Shown here: positions 43,670-53,672 of the stretch, piece by piece
Layout of the letters: every line of letters begins with the position of its first letter
Numbering within the stretch: the first letter of the stretch is position 1
NCBI GenBank assembly: GCA_026417495.1
Contig: JAOADD010000059.1
Span: forward strand, 1-64,000
From: Ignavibacteria bacterium
GTDB lineage: Bacteria > Bacteroidota > Ignavibacteria > Tepidaquicellales > Tepidaquicellaceae
DNA length: 64,000 bases
Direction of reading: 5' to 3'
The notes under the pieces: generated by a model
Told to the model about the DNA's origin: nothing
The model's input: the letters and a program-made list of their open reading frames with translations, nothing else
Database searches by the model: none
Translations under genes and position numbers: made by a program

Positions 43670-44689
43670 ATGAAATTACAAAAGTTTATTGTTATTTTGC
43701 TTGTTTTTTTATTTTTCTCTTGCGGGAGTAAAAGGTTAAGTAATGATGAAGTTCGTACTCACTTAAATGCACTGGATGAACTGGAGAATTTGTTAAAGAA
43801 AGATTTTGATACTATAACAAAAATAATGGAAAATGTTGCTAACTTTACTACTCAATTATATAGCAATCCTATAATTAACCATAAAAACATTGATAATTAT
43901 GTGATAAATGATAATGGTGTTATGCATAAAAGAAAGGATGATGGAAAATCTGCTGTTTTTGTATCTGGGTTGCATAAAGTAGATGATAGAATAAAAAATA
44001 TTGTTTATATGACTGAACCATTGGACTCAATTTTTAAGGCGGTTATGGATTACTCTTATGAAAAATTGGATACTAACATTGTTCAAATATATTATAATGA
44101 TAGATATTCTTATAATAGGATTTACCCATTTTTAGATGTTCTTGTTCAGTATGAACCTAAGATTGATATTACAAAATTTAATTTTTATTATCTCGCTGAT
44201 AAGGTTCATAATCCAGAGAAAAAAGTTGTTTGGATTTTTGAACCTTATGTAGATCCTGCTGGTAGGGGGTGGATGATTTCTTGTATTGTACCTGTTTATT
44301 ATAATGACACTCTTCAGGGAGTACTTGGTGTTGACATAACAATAAAAAAGATGATGAGAAAATATCTTTCAAAAGATCATCACAATGTTATGATACTTCA
44401 CAAAAATGGTACAATTATTGCCGCTAATAACCATATTGCTGAATTGCTATTTATTCCTCCTTATGAAGAACATAAGTATTTTGGAACAATTAGTGAAAAT
44501 ACATTTAAACCTGAATCACACAAAATACTAAATCATAAGATAAAAGAATTTAGGGAGTATTTTAATAAGTTGTTGACGGAAACTGTTGAGTATCATTACT
44601 TTGAATATAATAATAGGTGTTATCATTTTATTTCCAATCCGATTCCTGAGTTTGATTGGATTTTAGTGAAAACAATAACAAATAATTAG
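43670..44689 (+). CDS. Lipoprotein with Cache-type sensor domain
   Basis: 339 residues. Lipoprotein signal with lipobox FLFFSCGSK (Cys ~18). The mature part resembles a dCache sensory domain: a long helix (NALDELENLLKKDFDTITKI), PVYYNDTLQGVLGVDITIKKM (typical membrane-distal/proximal Cache strand) and ILHKNGTIIAANNHIAELL. It has no output domain of its own. It lies 10 bases upstream of a membrane hybrid histidine kinase, so it is probably a lipid-anchored ligand-binding partner of that kinase. Confidence 0.75.
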   Translation: MKLQKFIVILLVFLFFSCGSKRLSNDEVRTHLNALDELENLLKKDFDTITKIMENVANFTTQLYSNPIINHKNIDNYVINDNGVMHKRKDDGKSAVFVSGLHKVDDRIKNIVYMTEPLDSIFKAVMDYSYEKLDTNIVQIYYNDRYSYNRIYPFLDVLVQYEPKIDITKFNFYYLADKVHNPEKKVVWIFEPYVDPAGRGWMISCIVPVYYNDTLQGVLGVDITIKKMMRKYLSKDHHNVMILHKNGTIIAANNHIAELLFIPPYEEHKYFGTISENTFKPESHKILNHKIKEFREYFNKLLTETVEYHYFEYNNRCYHFISNPIPEFDWILVKTITNN

Positions 44690-44699
44690 GGATTTAAGT

Positions 44700-47507
44700 A
44701 TGAAAAAAGTTTATATTCTTCTTTTCACTGTAATTTTTCTTATTATTATCTTTAATGTTTTCTATTATATATATAATTATGATATACAATTTGAAAATGA
44801 AAAAGTTTGGATCAAACAAGATGTGAAATTTGAGGGAGGTAATATTGAAAAAGTTATTACTGATATTGAGTTTGATTTAAAATATTCTTTTTCTTATAGG
44901 GATATTGAACAAGTTTTTTCTGATATCAAGGAAAAAAATCAAGTTGAAAAGAAAATCCGTTATTTTCTTTATAAATATAATGACCTAATTTACGAGATAA
45001 AAGTTATTAATAATCGTGGGTTATCTTTCACGGAAAGAAAAGATGATAAAAACTATTTTTATACTCAATATGATTCACTCAAATTTACAACTGTAGAAGA
45101 TTCCTTTAAAGTTAGTTATGAGAATAACACGAAATATTTTACACTAATTTTTCCTTTTTATAATAAGGAGGAATTAATTGGTAATATAAAATTTACAATT
45201 GATATCGTAAAATACATACAGAATATATTACATACTAAGTATAAAAGAGAAGGTTTATATACTTCTTTCATTGATATGCAAGGAGAAATATTAGCGGGAA
45301 ATTTACCAATTGGTGCAGAAATAGGGGATAAGAAACTTATTATTCAGGATGTCGAAAAAGGATTTCATAATTCCATTGAAAATAAATTGATTTTATCAGA
45401 TAAGCAAATAAAACTGATTAGTGCTTTCTATCCTATAAAAGTTTTTGGAATAAAATATGCACTGGTTTTTTCTTTAGATTATAGTAAAACAATTAAAGCA
45501 ACAAGTAGTATCAATCTGCCAGTTTTGATTACTACAATTCTGATTCTGATTTCTATATCAATAGTTTTCATTATTATTATAAACCAGAATAAAAAAGAAA
45601 AAGAAAGGCTATTGAAAATAAATGAAGAATTGTTAGAGAAAGAAAAAGCAGTGATAGATTTAAATAGAATATTGTACAATGTTTTAGATAGTTTAGATGC
45701 AATAATTTTAGCGTCTGATTTAGATTCGGATGAAGTCCTATATATAAATAAATTTGGGATGAAAAGTCTTGAACTGGAAAATATTGCTTCTAAAAAGTTT
45801 TATGATATATTGCAAATCAGAGAAGAAGATAAAAGAAAACCTATTCCTAAAACAAAACTTCTTACTGAAGCTGAGAAACAATCTTCAGCTGTTCCTAAAT
45901 GGGAGTTTTTTAATGAAAATAGTTCAAAATATTTTTCGGTGAGTGAGAAAGCTATTAAATGGTTTAATGATAAATATGTAAGGTTGTTAGTTGCATTTGA
46001 TATAACGGAAAGAAAAAAAGCTGAGGAAAGAGCTGTTAAGTCAATGCTTGATGCAGAAAGTGCAAATAAAGCTAAAAGTGAATTTATTGCTAATATGAGT
46101 CATGAAATTAGAACACCATTAAATGCTGTATTAGGTTTTGCAGAACTTTTAAAAGAACAGTTAAGTGGAAATGATTTATATAACCATTATATAGAAGGCA
46201 TACAAACAAGCGGAAGGAATTTACTTAACCTAATAAATGATGTGCTTGATATTTCCAAAATAGAAGCAGGTAAAATGGATATAAATTATGAACCTGTAAA
46301 TCCATATAATATTATAAGCGATATAGAAAAGATTTTTTCACTCAAGATTAAAGAAAAGAATTTAAGTTTTGAAATATATATTGATGACAAATTACCAAAA
46401 TGTATATTAATTGATGAAACGAGAATTAGACAAGTATTATTCAATTTAATTGGTAATGCAGTAAAGTTTACGATGAAAGGAGGAATAAAAGTATCGGCTT
46501 ATGTTGAAGAAAAGGATCATTTGGGCAGTAAAATAGATATAACATTTACAGTAGAAGATACAGGAATTGGAATTCCAAAAGACCAACAAGCATTGATATT
46601 TGAAAAATTCACACAAAGAGAAGGACAAAGTACCAGAAAATACGGTGGCACAGGTTTGGGGCTTTCAATTACAAAGAGGCTTGTTGAATTAATGAATGGA
46701 GAGATCTCTGTTGAAAGTGAAGTTGGAAAAGGATCAAAATTTATCGTTAAGTTTAAAGATGTTAGCGTATCAAGTATTCTCTCAGAAGAGTATTCAAAGG
46801 CAGAAACAGAAGAGGACATTAAAAATATTGTATTTGAAGATTCGACTATTTTAATAGTTGAAGATATTGAATCTAACAGGACTTTATTGAGGGACTATCT
46901 AACTCCTTTTAAGATTAAAATATTAGAAGCTGAAAACGGAGAAGAAGCATTAATGATAACAGAACAATATAAACCAGATTTGATTTTAATGGACATTCAA
47001 ATGCCTGTTATGGATGGATATGAGACTTCTAAAATATTAAGGGAAAGAGAAGAGACTGCGGATATTAAAATTGTAGCAATAACAGCATATAGTTTAAAAG
47101 ATGACATTAATAAAATAAGAAGCGTTTTTGACGGTTTTCTTAGAAAACCTGTGAGTAGAAATTCACTCATAAATGAAATTAAAAAATTCCTACCATATAA
47201 ATTATTAAAAGAAGATTCTGAAGAAATAGTTACAGAAAATATTATTGACCTTAATAATGTAGATGTTTCTGAATATCAATATAAAGAAATTAAAACAGAG
47301 ATTTTACCTTTGCTAACTAATTTAAGAGACGGAATAGTAATAGAAGATGTATATAACTTTTCCGATAAACTGAGTGATTATGCAAAGAAGTATAATTTAA
47401 ACACTTTTAGTGATATAGCAGATAGGTTAAAGAGTTATGCACAATCTTTTAAAATTGAAGCTATTGAAAACACAATAGAAATGCTATATAATTTTTTATG
47501 TAAATAG
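44700..47507 (+). CDS. Hybrid sensor histidine kinase (periplasmic sensor-PAS-HisKA-HATPase-REC)
   Basis: 935 residues. TM helix at ~5-24, a Cache-like periplasmic region to ~265, second TM ~270-295, coiled coil (KKEKERLLKINEELLEKEK), PAS-like domain (~320-440), HisKA with FIANMSHEIRTPLNAVLGF (His ~470), HATPase with NLIGNAVKF, EDTGIGIPKDQQ (G1) and GTGLGLSITKR (G2), and a receiver domain (~715-840) with TILIVEDIESN and LILMDIQMPVMDGYE. The last ~80 residues are helical and Hpt-like, but I see no clear phosphotransfer His. Cognate effector not in the window. Confidence 0.9.
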   Translation: MKKVYILLFTVIFLIIIFNVFYYIYNYDIQFENEKVWIKQDVKFEGGNIEKVITDIEFDLKYSFSYRDIEQVFSDIKEKNQVEKKIRYFLYKYNDLIYEIKVINNRGLSFTERKDDKNYFYTQYDSLKFTTVEDSFKVSYENNTKYFTLIFPFYNKEELIGNIKFTIDIVKYIQNILHTKYKREGLYTSFIDMQGEILAGNLPIGAEIGDKKLIIQDVEKGFHNSIENKLILSDKQIKLISAFYPIKVFGIKYALVFSLDYSKTIKATSSINLPVLITTILILISISIVFIIIINQNKKEKERLLKINEELLEKEKAVIDLNRILYNVLDSLDAIILASDLDSDEVLYINKFGMKSLELENIASKKFYDILQIREEDKRKPIPKTKLLTEAEKQSSAVPKWEFFNENSSKYFSVSEKAIKWFNDKYVRLLVAFDITERKKAEERAVKSMLDAESANKAKSEFIANMSHEIRTPLNAVLGFAELLKEQLSGNDLYNHYIEGIQTSGRNLLNLINDVLDISKIEAGKMDINYEPVNPYNIISDIEKIFSLKIKEKNLSFEIYIDDKLPKCILIDETRIRQVLFNLIGNAVKFTMKGGIKVSAYVEEKDHLGSKIDITFTVEDTGIGIPKDQQALIFEKFTQREGQSTRKYGGTGLGLSITKRLVELMNGEISVESEVGKGSKFIVKFKDVSVSSILSEEYSKAETEEDIKNIVFEDSTILIVEDIESNRTLLRDYLTPFKIKILEAENGEEALMITEQYKPDLILMDIQMPVMDGYETSKILREREETADIKIVAITAYSLKDDINKIRSVFDGFLRKPVSRNSLINEIKKFLPYKLLKEDSEEIVTENIIDLNNVDVSEYQYKEIKTEILPLLTNLRDGIVIEDVYNFSDKLSDYAKKYNLNTFSDIADRLKSYAQSFKIEAIENTIEMLYNFLCK

Positions 47508-47511
47508 GGTT

Positions 47512-48777
47512 TTAGTTTTTATAAATAATCTTGCCTTTTTTAATTACTGTTTTAATTTGATTGACTCCAAAATTGTATACAATATCTTTATAAGAAGGAG
47601 TATCAAAAATCAATAAATCTGCTTGCTTACCTTTTTCTATACTACCAGCAGAATTTTGAAAATTTATCGCATAAGCAGCGTTAATAGTAACAGCAGTAAT
47701 TATTTCTTCAATTGTCATTCTCATTTTTATTGATGCTAATGACATAATGATTTGCATATTTTCTGTCATACAACTTCCAGGGTTAAAATCAGTAGCTAAT
47801 GCAATTGGTACATTATTTTCAATTAGTTTCCTCGCGGGAGGATAATTTATATTAAGAAAATAAGAAACACCCGGCAGTAAGGTTGCAATGATATTATAAT
47901 TTGCATTAGCTAACAATTTTATATCACTTAATTTCACAACTTCTAAATGGTCTACAGATATTGCTTTATTCTTTAAAGCGATTTCTATTCCACCAATTGA
48001 ATTAAATTGATCAGTGTGTAATTTTGGAATTAGTCCATATTTTTTCCCTACTTTTAAAATTCTATCAGTATCTTTTGTTGAGAAGTAATTTTTTTCACAA
48101 AAAACATCAATGAAAGTTGCTAATCGTCGTTTTGTAATTTCAGGTATCATCTGTTCACAGATTTCTTCAATATATTCGTTTTTATTTCTTCCTTCGGGAA
48201 AAGAATGGGCACCAAGAAATGTGCTAAATATGTCTAAATTATAAGGATTGTTATCCTTGAAAAATTTAATTACTTCAAGAATTTTCATTTCATTTTTTAA
48301 ATCTAAACCATAACCAGATTTTCCTTCAATTGTTGTTGTACCATAAGTAACGAATTTTTTTAATCTTTTCAGTGTAATTTCGATAAGTTTTTCTTTTGAG
48401 ATATCTCTAACTGATTTTACCGTTGCTTTAATTCCCCCACCTTTTGCTGTAATTTGCTCATATGTAAGTCCTTTTATTCTCATTTCATATTCATCGGAAC
48501 GGGAACCTGCAAATACAAAATGAGTATGGGTGTCAATAAAACCTGGCATTACAACATTGTTCTTAGCATCAATTTCATTTTTTATTTTTATTTTGTTTTG
48601 TTTTAAAAAATGTTTTAATTCTAACATTCTTCCTTTATGAAGAATTTTATCATCGTTATAAAGTATAAATCCATTTTTAATTAAACCAATATCAGATTGG
48701 TCCTTCCCATGCTTAGGTTTTCTACTTAGGTTTTCACAGGTGATAAGGTCTGTTATGTTTTTAATTAGAACAGTCAT
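47512..48777 (-). CDS. hutI: Imidazolonepropionase
   Basis: 421 residues, amidohydrolase fold. PGFIDTHTHFVFAGSRSDEY (~74-93) holds the metal-binding His pair and the substrate-binding region; KGGGIKATVKSVRDIS, TTIEGKSGYGLDL and LATDFNPGSCMTENM complete the HutI signature. The enzyme opens imidazolone-5-propionate to formimino-glutamate in histidine degradation. Other hut genes (hutH, hutU) are not in the window. Its start overlaps the stop of the phosphohexomutase by four bases, an unusual partnership. Confidence 0.92.
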   Translation of the reverse strand: MTVLIKNITDLITCENLSRKPKHGKDQSDIGLIKNGFILYNDDKILHKGRMLELKHFLKQNKIKIKNEIDAKNNVVMPGFIDTHTHFVFAGSRSDEYEMRIKGLTYEQITAKGGGIKATVKSVRDISKEKLIEITLKRLKKFVTYGTTTIEGKSGYGLDLKNEMKILEVIKFFKDNNPYNLDIFSTFLGAHSFPEGRNKNEYIEEICEQMIPEITKRRLATFIDVFCEKNYFSTKDTDRILKVGKKYGLIPKLHTDQFNSIGGIEIALKNKAISVDHLEVVKLSDIKLLANANYNIIATLLPGVSYFLNINYPPARKLIENNVPIALATDFNPGSCMTENMQIIMSLASIKMRMTIEEIITAVTINAAYAINFQNSAGSIEKGKQADLLIFDTPSYKDIVYNFGVNQIKTVIKKGKIIYKN

Positions 48778-50111
48778 TTTAATTTAGTTTCTTTAATAAT
48801 TCTGATTATTGGTTCTGTATTTGATTTTCTATAATGAATCCAATAATCAGGAAAGTCAAGTTTAACTCCATCGGTAATTGTAACCTTACAGTTTTGTTTT
48901 TTCGCTGATTCGATTATCTTATTAATATATAAATCTGGATTTTTTACATTCTCAATTTTTGATTTCTCTATTTTGTATGCAGGCAATAAATTTTTATACT
49001 CTGAGATAGTTTTGTTTGTTTCTGCGAGCTCTTGTAAAATTATGACAATTCCAAATATTGAATCTCTGCCATAATGACCACCAAGGGAATCTGGAATTAT
49101 TACTCCGCCGCTACCTTCACCACCACATATGGAGTTATTTTTCTTCATTTCTTTCACAACATTTATTTCACCCACAGGAGTTCTAAAAACTTTTGCATTA
49201 TAAATTTTTGCAATATCGTCAACCGCTCTTGTTGTTGAGAGATTTACTGTAACATTTCCTTTACCACTTTTTCTTAATATAAAGTTTACCACTGATACTA
49301 TTGTGTTTTCTTCTCCGAAAGGTTTCCCATTTTCCATTATTAAAACAAGTCTATCAGCATCAGGATCTACAGCGATTCCCAAATCTGCTTTATTACTTGT
49401 TACTGCTTTTGACAATGATTTGAGATTATTTGGAAGAGGTTCTGGATTATGTGGGAAAATCCCACTACAATCGCAATGTAATTGAATAACTTTACAACCT
49501 AACTTTTGTAATAACATTGGAACTATTATTGAACCTGACGAATTAACAGCATCTACAACCACCTTAAAATTTTTTCTTTTAATAAGTTTAGGGTTGATAT
49601 ATTTCAAGGATAGTGCTTTTTCAATATGCCTGTAAATCCAGTTATATGAAGGGATAGGGGGTAAAATAACATTTGTATTTGCGTATTTGAAGTTATTTTT
49701 AGAGGCAAGATATTTTATTTTTTCTGCATCATTAGGTTCAATAAATGTTCCATCGGGTTTTAAAAACTTTAACCCATTCCACTCTTGTGGATTGTGAGAT
49801 GCTGTTACTGAGATTCCTCCTGCGGAATCAATTTCAGAAGTTGCAATTTGAATCGTGGGAGTTGGAGCAACACCTACGAAGTGAACTTTAAAACCAAGCA
49901 TAGCAAGTGTTGAGATGGAAAGTGAGTAAATTAGTTCACCATTTTTTCTACCGTCTCTTCCAAGTATTATATTTTTATTCTTATATTTTTTTCTTATGAA
50001 TTCTCCAAATGCAGAAACATATTTTACTATTTCTTTAGGTGTTAGCGTTTCTCCGATAATTCCCCTTATACCTGAAACGGAAACTATTAATTCGTTTATA
50101 TTCTTATTCAT
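48774..50111 (-). CDS. glmM: Phosphoglucosamine mutase-like phosphohexomutase
   Basis: 445 residues. Active-site Ser loop GGISVTASHNPQEWNGLKF (Ser ~104), metal-binding loop DLGIAVDPDADRLVLI (~238-253), sugar-binding loop CGGEGSGGVIIPDSLGGH and phosphate loop RKSNTEPIIRI near the C-terminus. This fits GlmM/phosphomannomutase proteins of Bacteroidota. It is followed upstream in the operon by a GlmU-like nucleotidyltransferase, which favours GlmM function (glucosamine-6-P to glucosamine-1-P for UDP-GlcNAc). The C-terminus ends soon after the phosphate loop. Confidence 0.78.
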   Translation of the reverse strand: MNKNINELIVSVSGIRGIIGETLTPKEIVKYVSAFGEFIRKKYKNKNIILGRDGRKNGELIYSLSISTLAMLGFKVHFVGVAPTPTIQIATSEIDSAGGISVTASHNPQEWNGLKFLKPDGTFIEPNDAEKIKYLASKNNFKYANTNVILPPIPSYNWIYRHIEKALSLKYINPKLIKRKNFKVVVDAVNSSGSIIVPMLLQKLGCKVIQLHCDCSGIFPHNPEPLPNNLKSLSKAVTSNKADLGIAVDPDADRLVLIMENGKPFGEENTIVSVVNFILRKSGKGNVTVNLSTTRAVDDIAKIYNAKVFRTPVGEINVVKEMKKNNSICGGEGSGGVIIPDSLGGHYGRDSIFGIVIILQELAETNKTISEYKNLLPAYKIEKSKIENVKNPDLYINKIIESAKKQNCKVTITDGVKLDFPDYWIHYRKSNTEPIIRIIKETKLK

Positions 50112-50114
50112 TTT

Positions 50115-50852
50115 TTATGTAAATAAATTTTCTAACTCCTGAAGTTGTTCGATTGTATTTATTCCTAAAATTTCTACTGGATTATCTATTAAAAAAGCTC
50201 CTATTTTATTCTTGTTTTTTGCAAATTGATGAAATATATCTGTAAGGTAATATTCTTTTTGAGCATTATCTGGTGTTACCTTCTTTAAAGCATCAAATAG
50301 TATGTTGCTTTTTACAATGTAAATTCCACTGTTTATTTCGTTAATTTTTCTTTCTTCGTTATTTGCATCTTTTTCTTCTCTAATATCTAATAAATTATTG
50401 TTATCATCTCTTATTATTCTACCATATCCAAATGGATTGTCTAATTTAGCAGATATTAAAGAAGCATCAAAATTGTTTTTAATATGAAAATTTAGAAATT
50501 TTTTTATGGAACTTGTTTTTAACAGAGGCACATCACCTGATAATATCAAGACATCACCATTGAAATCTTTCATTTGAGAGTAGGTTTGCATAACTGCATG
50601 TCCCGTACCTAATTGCTCTTCCTGAATTGCAAAAGAAATTTTATTGGATTTGTAATTACTTGTGATAAAATCGATTACACTCTTCCTTTGATGCCCTACA
50701 ATTGCAATAATTCTATCACTTTCAATTTCTAATGATAAATCAATAACATAAGCAATAAGGGGTTTACCCTTTAATGTATACATTACTTTTGCTTTTTCAG
50801 GATTTTTCATTCGCTTGCCTTTACCGGCAGCAAGTATTAGTGTCGCTAACAA
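50115..50852 (-). CDS. GlmU-N-like nucleotidyltransferase
   Basis: 245 residues covering only the pyrophosphorylase domain. Nucleotide-binding LILAAGKGKRMKNPEKAKVM (~5-24) and VLILSGDVPLLKTSSIKKFL with the metal-binding Asp, then SGIYIVKSNILFDAL. The left-handed beta-helix acetyltransferase half of bifunctional GlmU is absent, so another protein must acetylate GlcN-1-P. Its stop is three bases before the mutase gene. Probably UDP-GlcNAc synthesis. Confidence 0.8.
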   Translation of the reverse strand: MLATLILAAGKGKRMKNPEKAKVMYTLKGKPLIAYVIDLSLEIESDRIIAIVGHQRKSVIDFITSNYKSNKISFAIQEEQLGTGHAVMQTYSQMKDFNGDVLILSGDVPLLKTSSIKKFLNFHIKNNFDASLISAKLDNPFGYGRIIRDDNNNLLDIREEKDANNEERKINEINSGIYIVKSNILFDALKKVTPDNAQKEYYLTDIFHQFAKNKNKIGAFLIDNPVEILGINTIEQLQELENLFT

Positions 50853-50857
50853 TAACG

Positions 50858-51217
50858 CTAAGCTTTTATTTTTTTTACCCTATTTTTTTTATCTACGTAA
50901 ACTACTTTTGGTTTGTGCTTTTTTAATTCTTCTTCAGTGCAGTTGCAATAAGTTATTATAATAACTTCATCTCCTACCGTACCGAGTCTTGCAGCAGGTC
51001 CATTTAAACAAATAATCCCACTATTTCTTTTACCTGGAATAGTATAAGTTTCAAATCTATTACCATTATTTAGATTAACAACTTGTACTTTTTCGAATTC
51101 TTTAATATCTGCTGCTTCAAGTATAGCAGTATCTACCGTTAGTGAACCTTCATAATTAAGCTCTGCTTGAGTCACCGTTGCCCTGTGGATTTTTGATTTT
51201 AGCATTTGCCTTTGCAT
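50858..51217 (-). CDS. panD: Aspartate 1-decarboxylase (pro-enzyme)
   Basis: 119 residues. The self-cleavage site is exactly at the expected place, G24-S25 in [10 protein letters not shown]; Ser25 becomes the catalytic pyruvoyl group. Other family residues: [32 protein letters not shown] (Tyr58-like) and [11 protein letters not shown]. It converts aspartate to beta-alanine for pantothenate. Located directly after panC in the same minus-strand run; 18-base gap. Confidence 0.93.
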   Translation of the reverse strand: MQRQMLKSKIHRATVTQAELNYEGSLTVDTAILEAADIKEFEKVQVVNLNNGNRFETYTIPGKRNSGIICLNGPAARLGTVGDEVIIITYCNCTEEELKKHKPKVVYVDKKNRVKKIKA

Positions 51218-51235
51218 AGCAACTTTCTCTTTTAT

Positions 51236-52102
51236 TTAGTTATTGTAGTTAAATAATATATTATCTATCAATCGTGTTTTTCCTAAATATGCTGCTAAAG
51301 ATAAAACGACTTCTCCTTTATAATTTTTGAGATTTTCAATTTCATTCATTAGGTAATTATCAGTAATTGCAAAATATTGCAATTTTATATTCTTAGATTT
51401 CCTTGAAATATAATTCGACACATACTTTTTGATTGATTCTGTATCTACAACTTTATAGTCAAGAATCATTTTCTTTCCTTCGTTTAATGCTTCGTAAAGA
51501 ATTGAAGCTTCTGTTTTTTCATCATCATTTAAATAAGTATTTCTTGAACTTAATGCTAATCCAGTTTTTTCTCTTACAGTTGGACATATTTTTATTTCTA
51601 TATCAATGTTAAGGTCTTCACACATTTTTTTAATTATTATTGCTTGTTGGGCATCTTTTTGTCCCAAATAGACAAAATGGGGTTTAACTATATTAATTAG
51701 TTTAGCAACAACTGTTGTCACACCTATAAAATGGCGTGGTCTGAATGTACCTTCCAACCTATCAGAAATATCCTTTACATAAACCTCAGTTAAGAAATCA
51801 TCAGGGTATATACTTTTGGTATCAGGATAAAAAATATAATCAACACCGTAGTTTCTGCAAATGTGATAATCCCTAAGAAAATCTCTTGGGTACTCGTTAA
51901 AGTCTTCCGTAGGGGAAAACTGAGTTGGGTTTACAAATATGCTTGCAACAACAATTTCAGAATCCATTCTGGCTTTTTGCAATAATGAAATATGGCCATC
52001 ATGTAAATAACCCATTGTAGGAACAAATCCAATTGTTCGTACTGTTGCTCTGAAATAATCGGAAATACTTTGTAGAGCTTTAATATCTTTTATTAATTTC
52101 AA
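51236..52102 (-). CDS. panC: Pantothenate synthetase
   Basis: 288 residues, the usual length. ATP-binding VPTMGYLHDGHISLLQKAR (~28-46, HxGH motif as HDGH), ASIFVNPTQFSPTEDFNEYP, FYLGQKDAQQAIIIK-type second motif (VYLGQKDAQQ) and ALSSRNTYLNDDE with the KMSKS-like SSRN. Joins pantoate and beta-alanine. Forms a CoA-precursor pair with panD; panB is not in the window. Confidence 0.95.
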   Translation of the reverse strand: MKLIKDIKALQSISDYFRATVRTIGFVPTMGYLHDGHISLLQKARMDSEIVVASIFVNPTQFSPTEDFNEYPRDFLRDYHICRNYGVDYIFYPDTKSIYPDDFLTEVYVKDISDRLEGTFRPRHFIGVTTVVAKLINIVKPHFVYLGQKDAQQAIIIKKMCEDLNIDIEIKICPTVREKTGLALSSRNTYLNDDEKTEASILYEALNEGKKMILDYKVVDTESIKKYVSNYISRKSKNIKLQYFAITDNYLMNEIENLKNYKGEVVLSLAAYLGKTRLIDNILFNYNN

Positions 52103-52127
52103 GGGCTATTTATTTGTTTATTAAATA

Positions 52128-52970
52128 TTAATTTGCAAAATGTATTAATAATTTTGTTATTGTTTCTTTTAAATCTTTTCTGTGTACTATTTTATCTAAA
52201 AAACCGTGTTCTAACAAAAACTCTGAGCGTTGAAATCCTTTTGGCAAATCTTTTCCTGTTGCTTGCCTTATAACTCGTGGACCTGCAAAACCAATAAGAG
52301 CATTTGGTTCCGCAATATTAACATCTCCAAGCATAGCATAAGAAGCTGTTGTCCCGCCTGTAGTAGGATTCGTTATTACAGAAATGTATGGGACTTTTTC
52401 TTCTGCAAGTTTTGCAAGTCTTGAACTAGTTTTTGCTAGTTGCATTAAAGATAATGCTCCTTCCATCATTCTAGCACCACCACTAGCGGATATGATAATT
52501 AATGGAAATCTTGTTTCAATGCTTTTATCTATTGCTCTTGCAATTTTTTCTCCAACCACACTACCCATGCTACCACCTATAAATTTAAAATCCATACAAC
52601 AGAAAACAACATCAATATTATTAATTTTTCCTGTCCCTGTTCTTATAGCATCAAATAATTTAGTTTTCTCTATTTGCTCTTCAATTCTTTGTTTATAAGG
52701 TTTTGAGTCAACAAAGTTAAGTGGGTCAACAGAGCGCATCTCTCTGTCCATTTCCTGAAAAGTATTTTCATCTAAAATAATTTTAATATATTCTTCACTT
52801 CCAATTTTAAAATGGAAATCACATTTGAAACATACATATTTATTCGCTTCCCATTGCTTTTTATGTATAAGCTCACCACATTCCTCACATTTTACCCACA
52901 TCCCATCAGGTAAATCCTGTTTGGGTTTATCTGTTGTAATGTTTTCTTTTTCTCTTTTAAACCATGCCAT
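52128..52970 (-). CDS. accD: Acetyl-CoA carboxylase carboxyltransferase subunit beta
   Basis: 280 residues. Zinc ribbon with C28, C31, C47 and C50 (KCEECGELI ... YVCFKCDF), then the crotonase-like carboxyltransferase fold: [59 protein letters not shown] and [14 protein letters not shown]. It transfers carboxyl from biotin to acetyl-CoA in fatty acid synthesis. Complete; accA is elsewhere. Three-base gap to tsaB. Confidence 0.95.
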   Translation of the reverse strand: MAWFKREKENITTDKPKQDLPDGMWVKCEECGELIHKKQWEANKYVCFKCDFHFKIGSEEYIKIILDENTFQEMDREMRSVDPLNFVDSKPYKQRIEEQIEKTKLFDAIRTGTGKINNIDVVFCCMDFKFIGGSMGSVVGEKIARAIDKSIETRFPLIIISASGGARMMEGALSLMQLAKTSSRLAKLAEEKVPYISVITNPTTGGTTASYAMLGDVNIAEPNALIGFAGPRVIRQATGKDLPKGFQRSEFLLEHGFLDKIVHRKDLKETITKLLIHFAN

Positions 52971-52973
52971 ATT

Positions 52974-53636
52974 TTATATCTGTTTTTTTATTGGTGTAAA
53001 TTTTTTAATATAAAAAGGTTCTGAGGTTCTGAAATCTGTGTATTCATTATTCAAAATTTTCTCTTTAGTTAAATCATATTGTGATTTGATATTACTATAA
53101 TTTTTCAAATTTTCTAACTTCAAGTGTTGAGGGAAGCAGAAATTTATATCTTCATTAATTAAATAAATGTGTTTTTCATTAGCTATATTTTCAAGTTTAT
53201 TTACTTGATAGTCAGAAACTCTTTTTATTTTATTATTATCAATTATATATTCTGCAAAATAAAATTCATTTTCTTTTGTATTAGCAGGTATAAGGGGAAT
53301 AACTTTAGTATTATGTGATACTTTTTCTTTATATTTATTACAAATCAAATCCAAAGTGTTAATTTCATAAAATAATGAATTTGTTACAAGGCATATTCCT
53401 TTGGCGATTGCAGAACCAACTCTAATACCCGTAAACGAACCAGGACCATTGACAAGGCTGACTGCATCAATTTCCTTAATCTTCCTTCTATTTTCTCTAA
53501 AACTTTCATATATGTAAAAAATAATTAAATCAGCATTTCCTTCATTCAGTAATGATTTTTCAATAATTAGATTACCATTTTCATAATATCCGAATTCTAT
53601 ATCATATGTAGCTGTATTAAGTAATAAAATATTCAA
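52974..53636 (-). CDS. tsaB: tRNA t6A biosynthesis protein TsaB
   Basis: 220 residues of the ASKHA fold. N-terminal MNILLLNTATYDIEFGYY and the diagnostic VNGPGSFTGIRVGSAIAKG (~62-80). TsaB has lost catalytic activity in the family and scaffolds TsaD and TsaE in threonylcarbamoyl-adenosine formation on tRNA. Encoded 36 bases after tsaE, as expected. Confidence 0.92.
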   Translation of the reverse strand: MNILLLNTATYDIEFGYYENGNLIIEKSLLNEGNADLIIFYIYESFRENRRKIKEIDAVSLVNGPGSFTGIRVGSAIAKGICLVTNSLFYEINTLDLICNKYKEKVSHNTKVIPLIPANTKENEFYFAEYIIDNNKIKRVSDYQVNKLENIANEKHIYLINEDINFCFPQHLKLENLKNYSNIKSQYDLTKEKILNNEYTDFRTSEPFYIKKFTPIKKQI

Positions 53637-53672
53637 AATAATTAATTAATAATATGAAAATAATAATTTATT

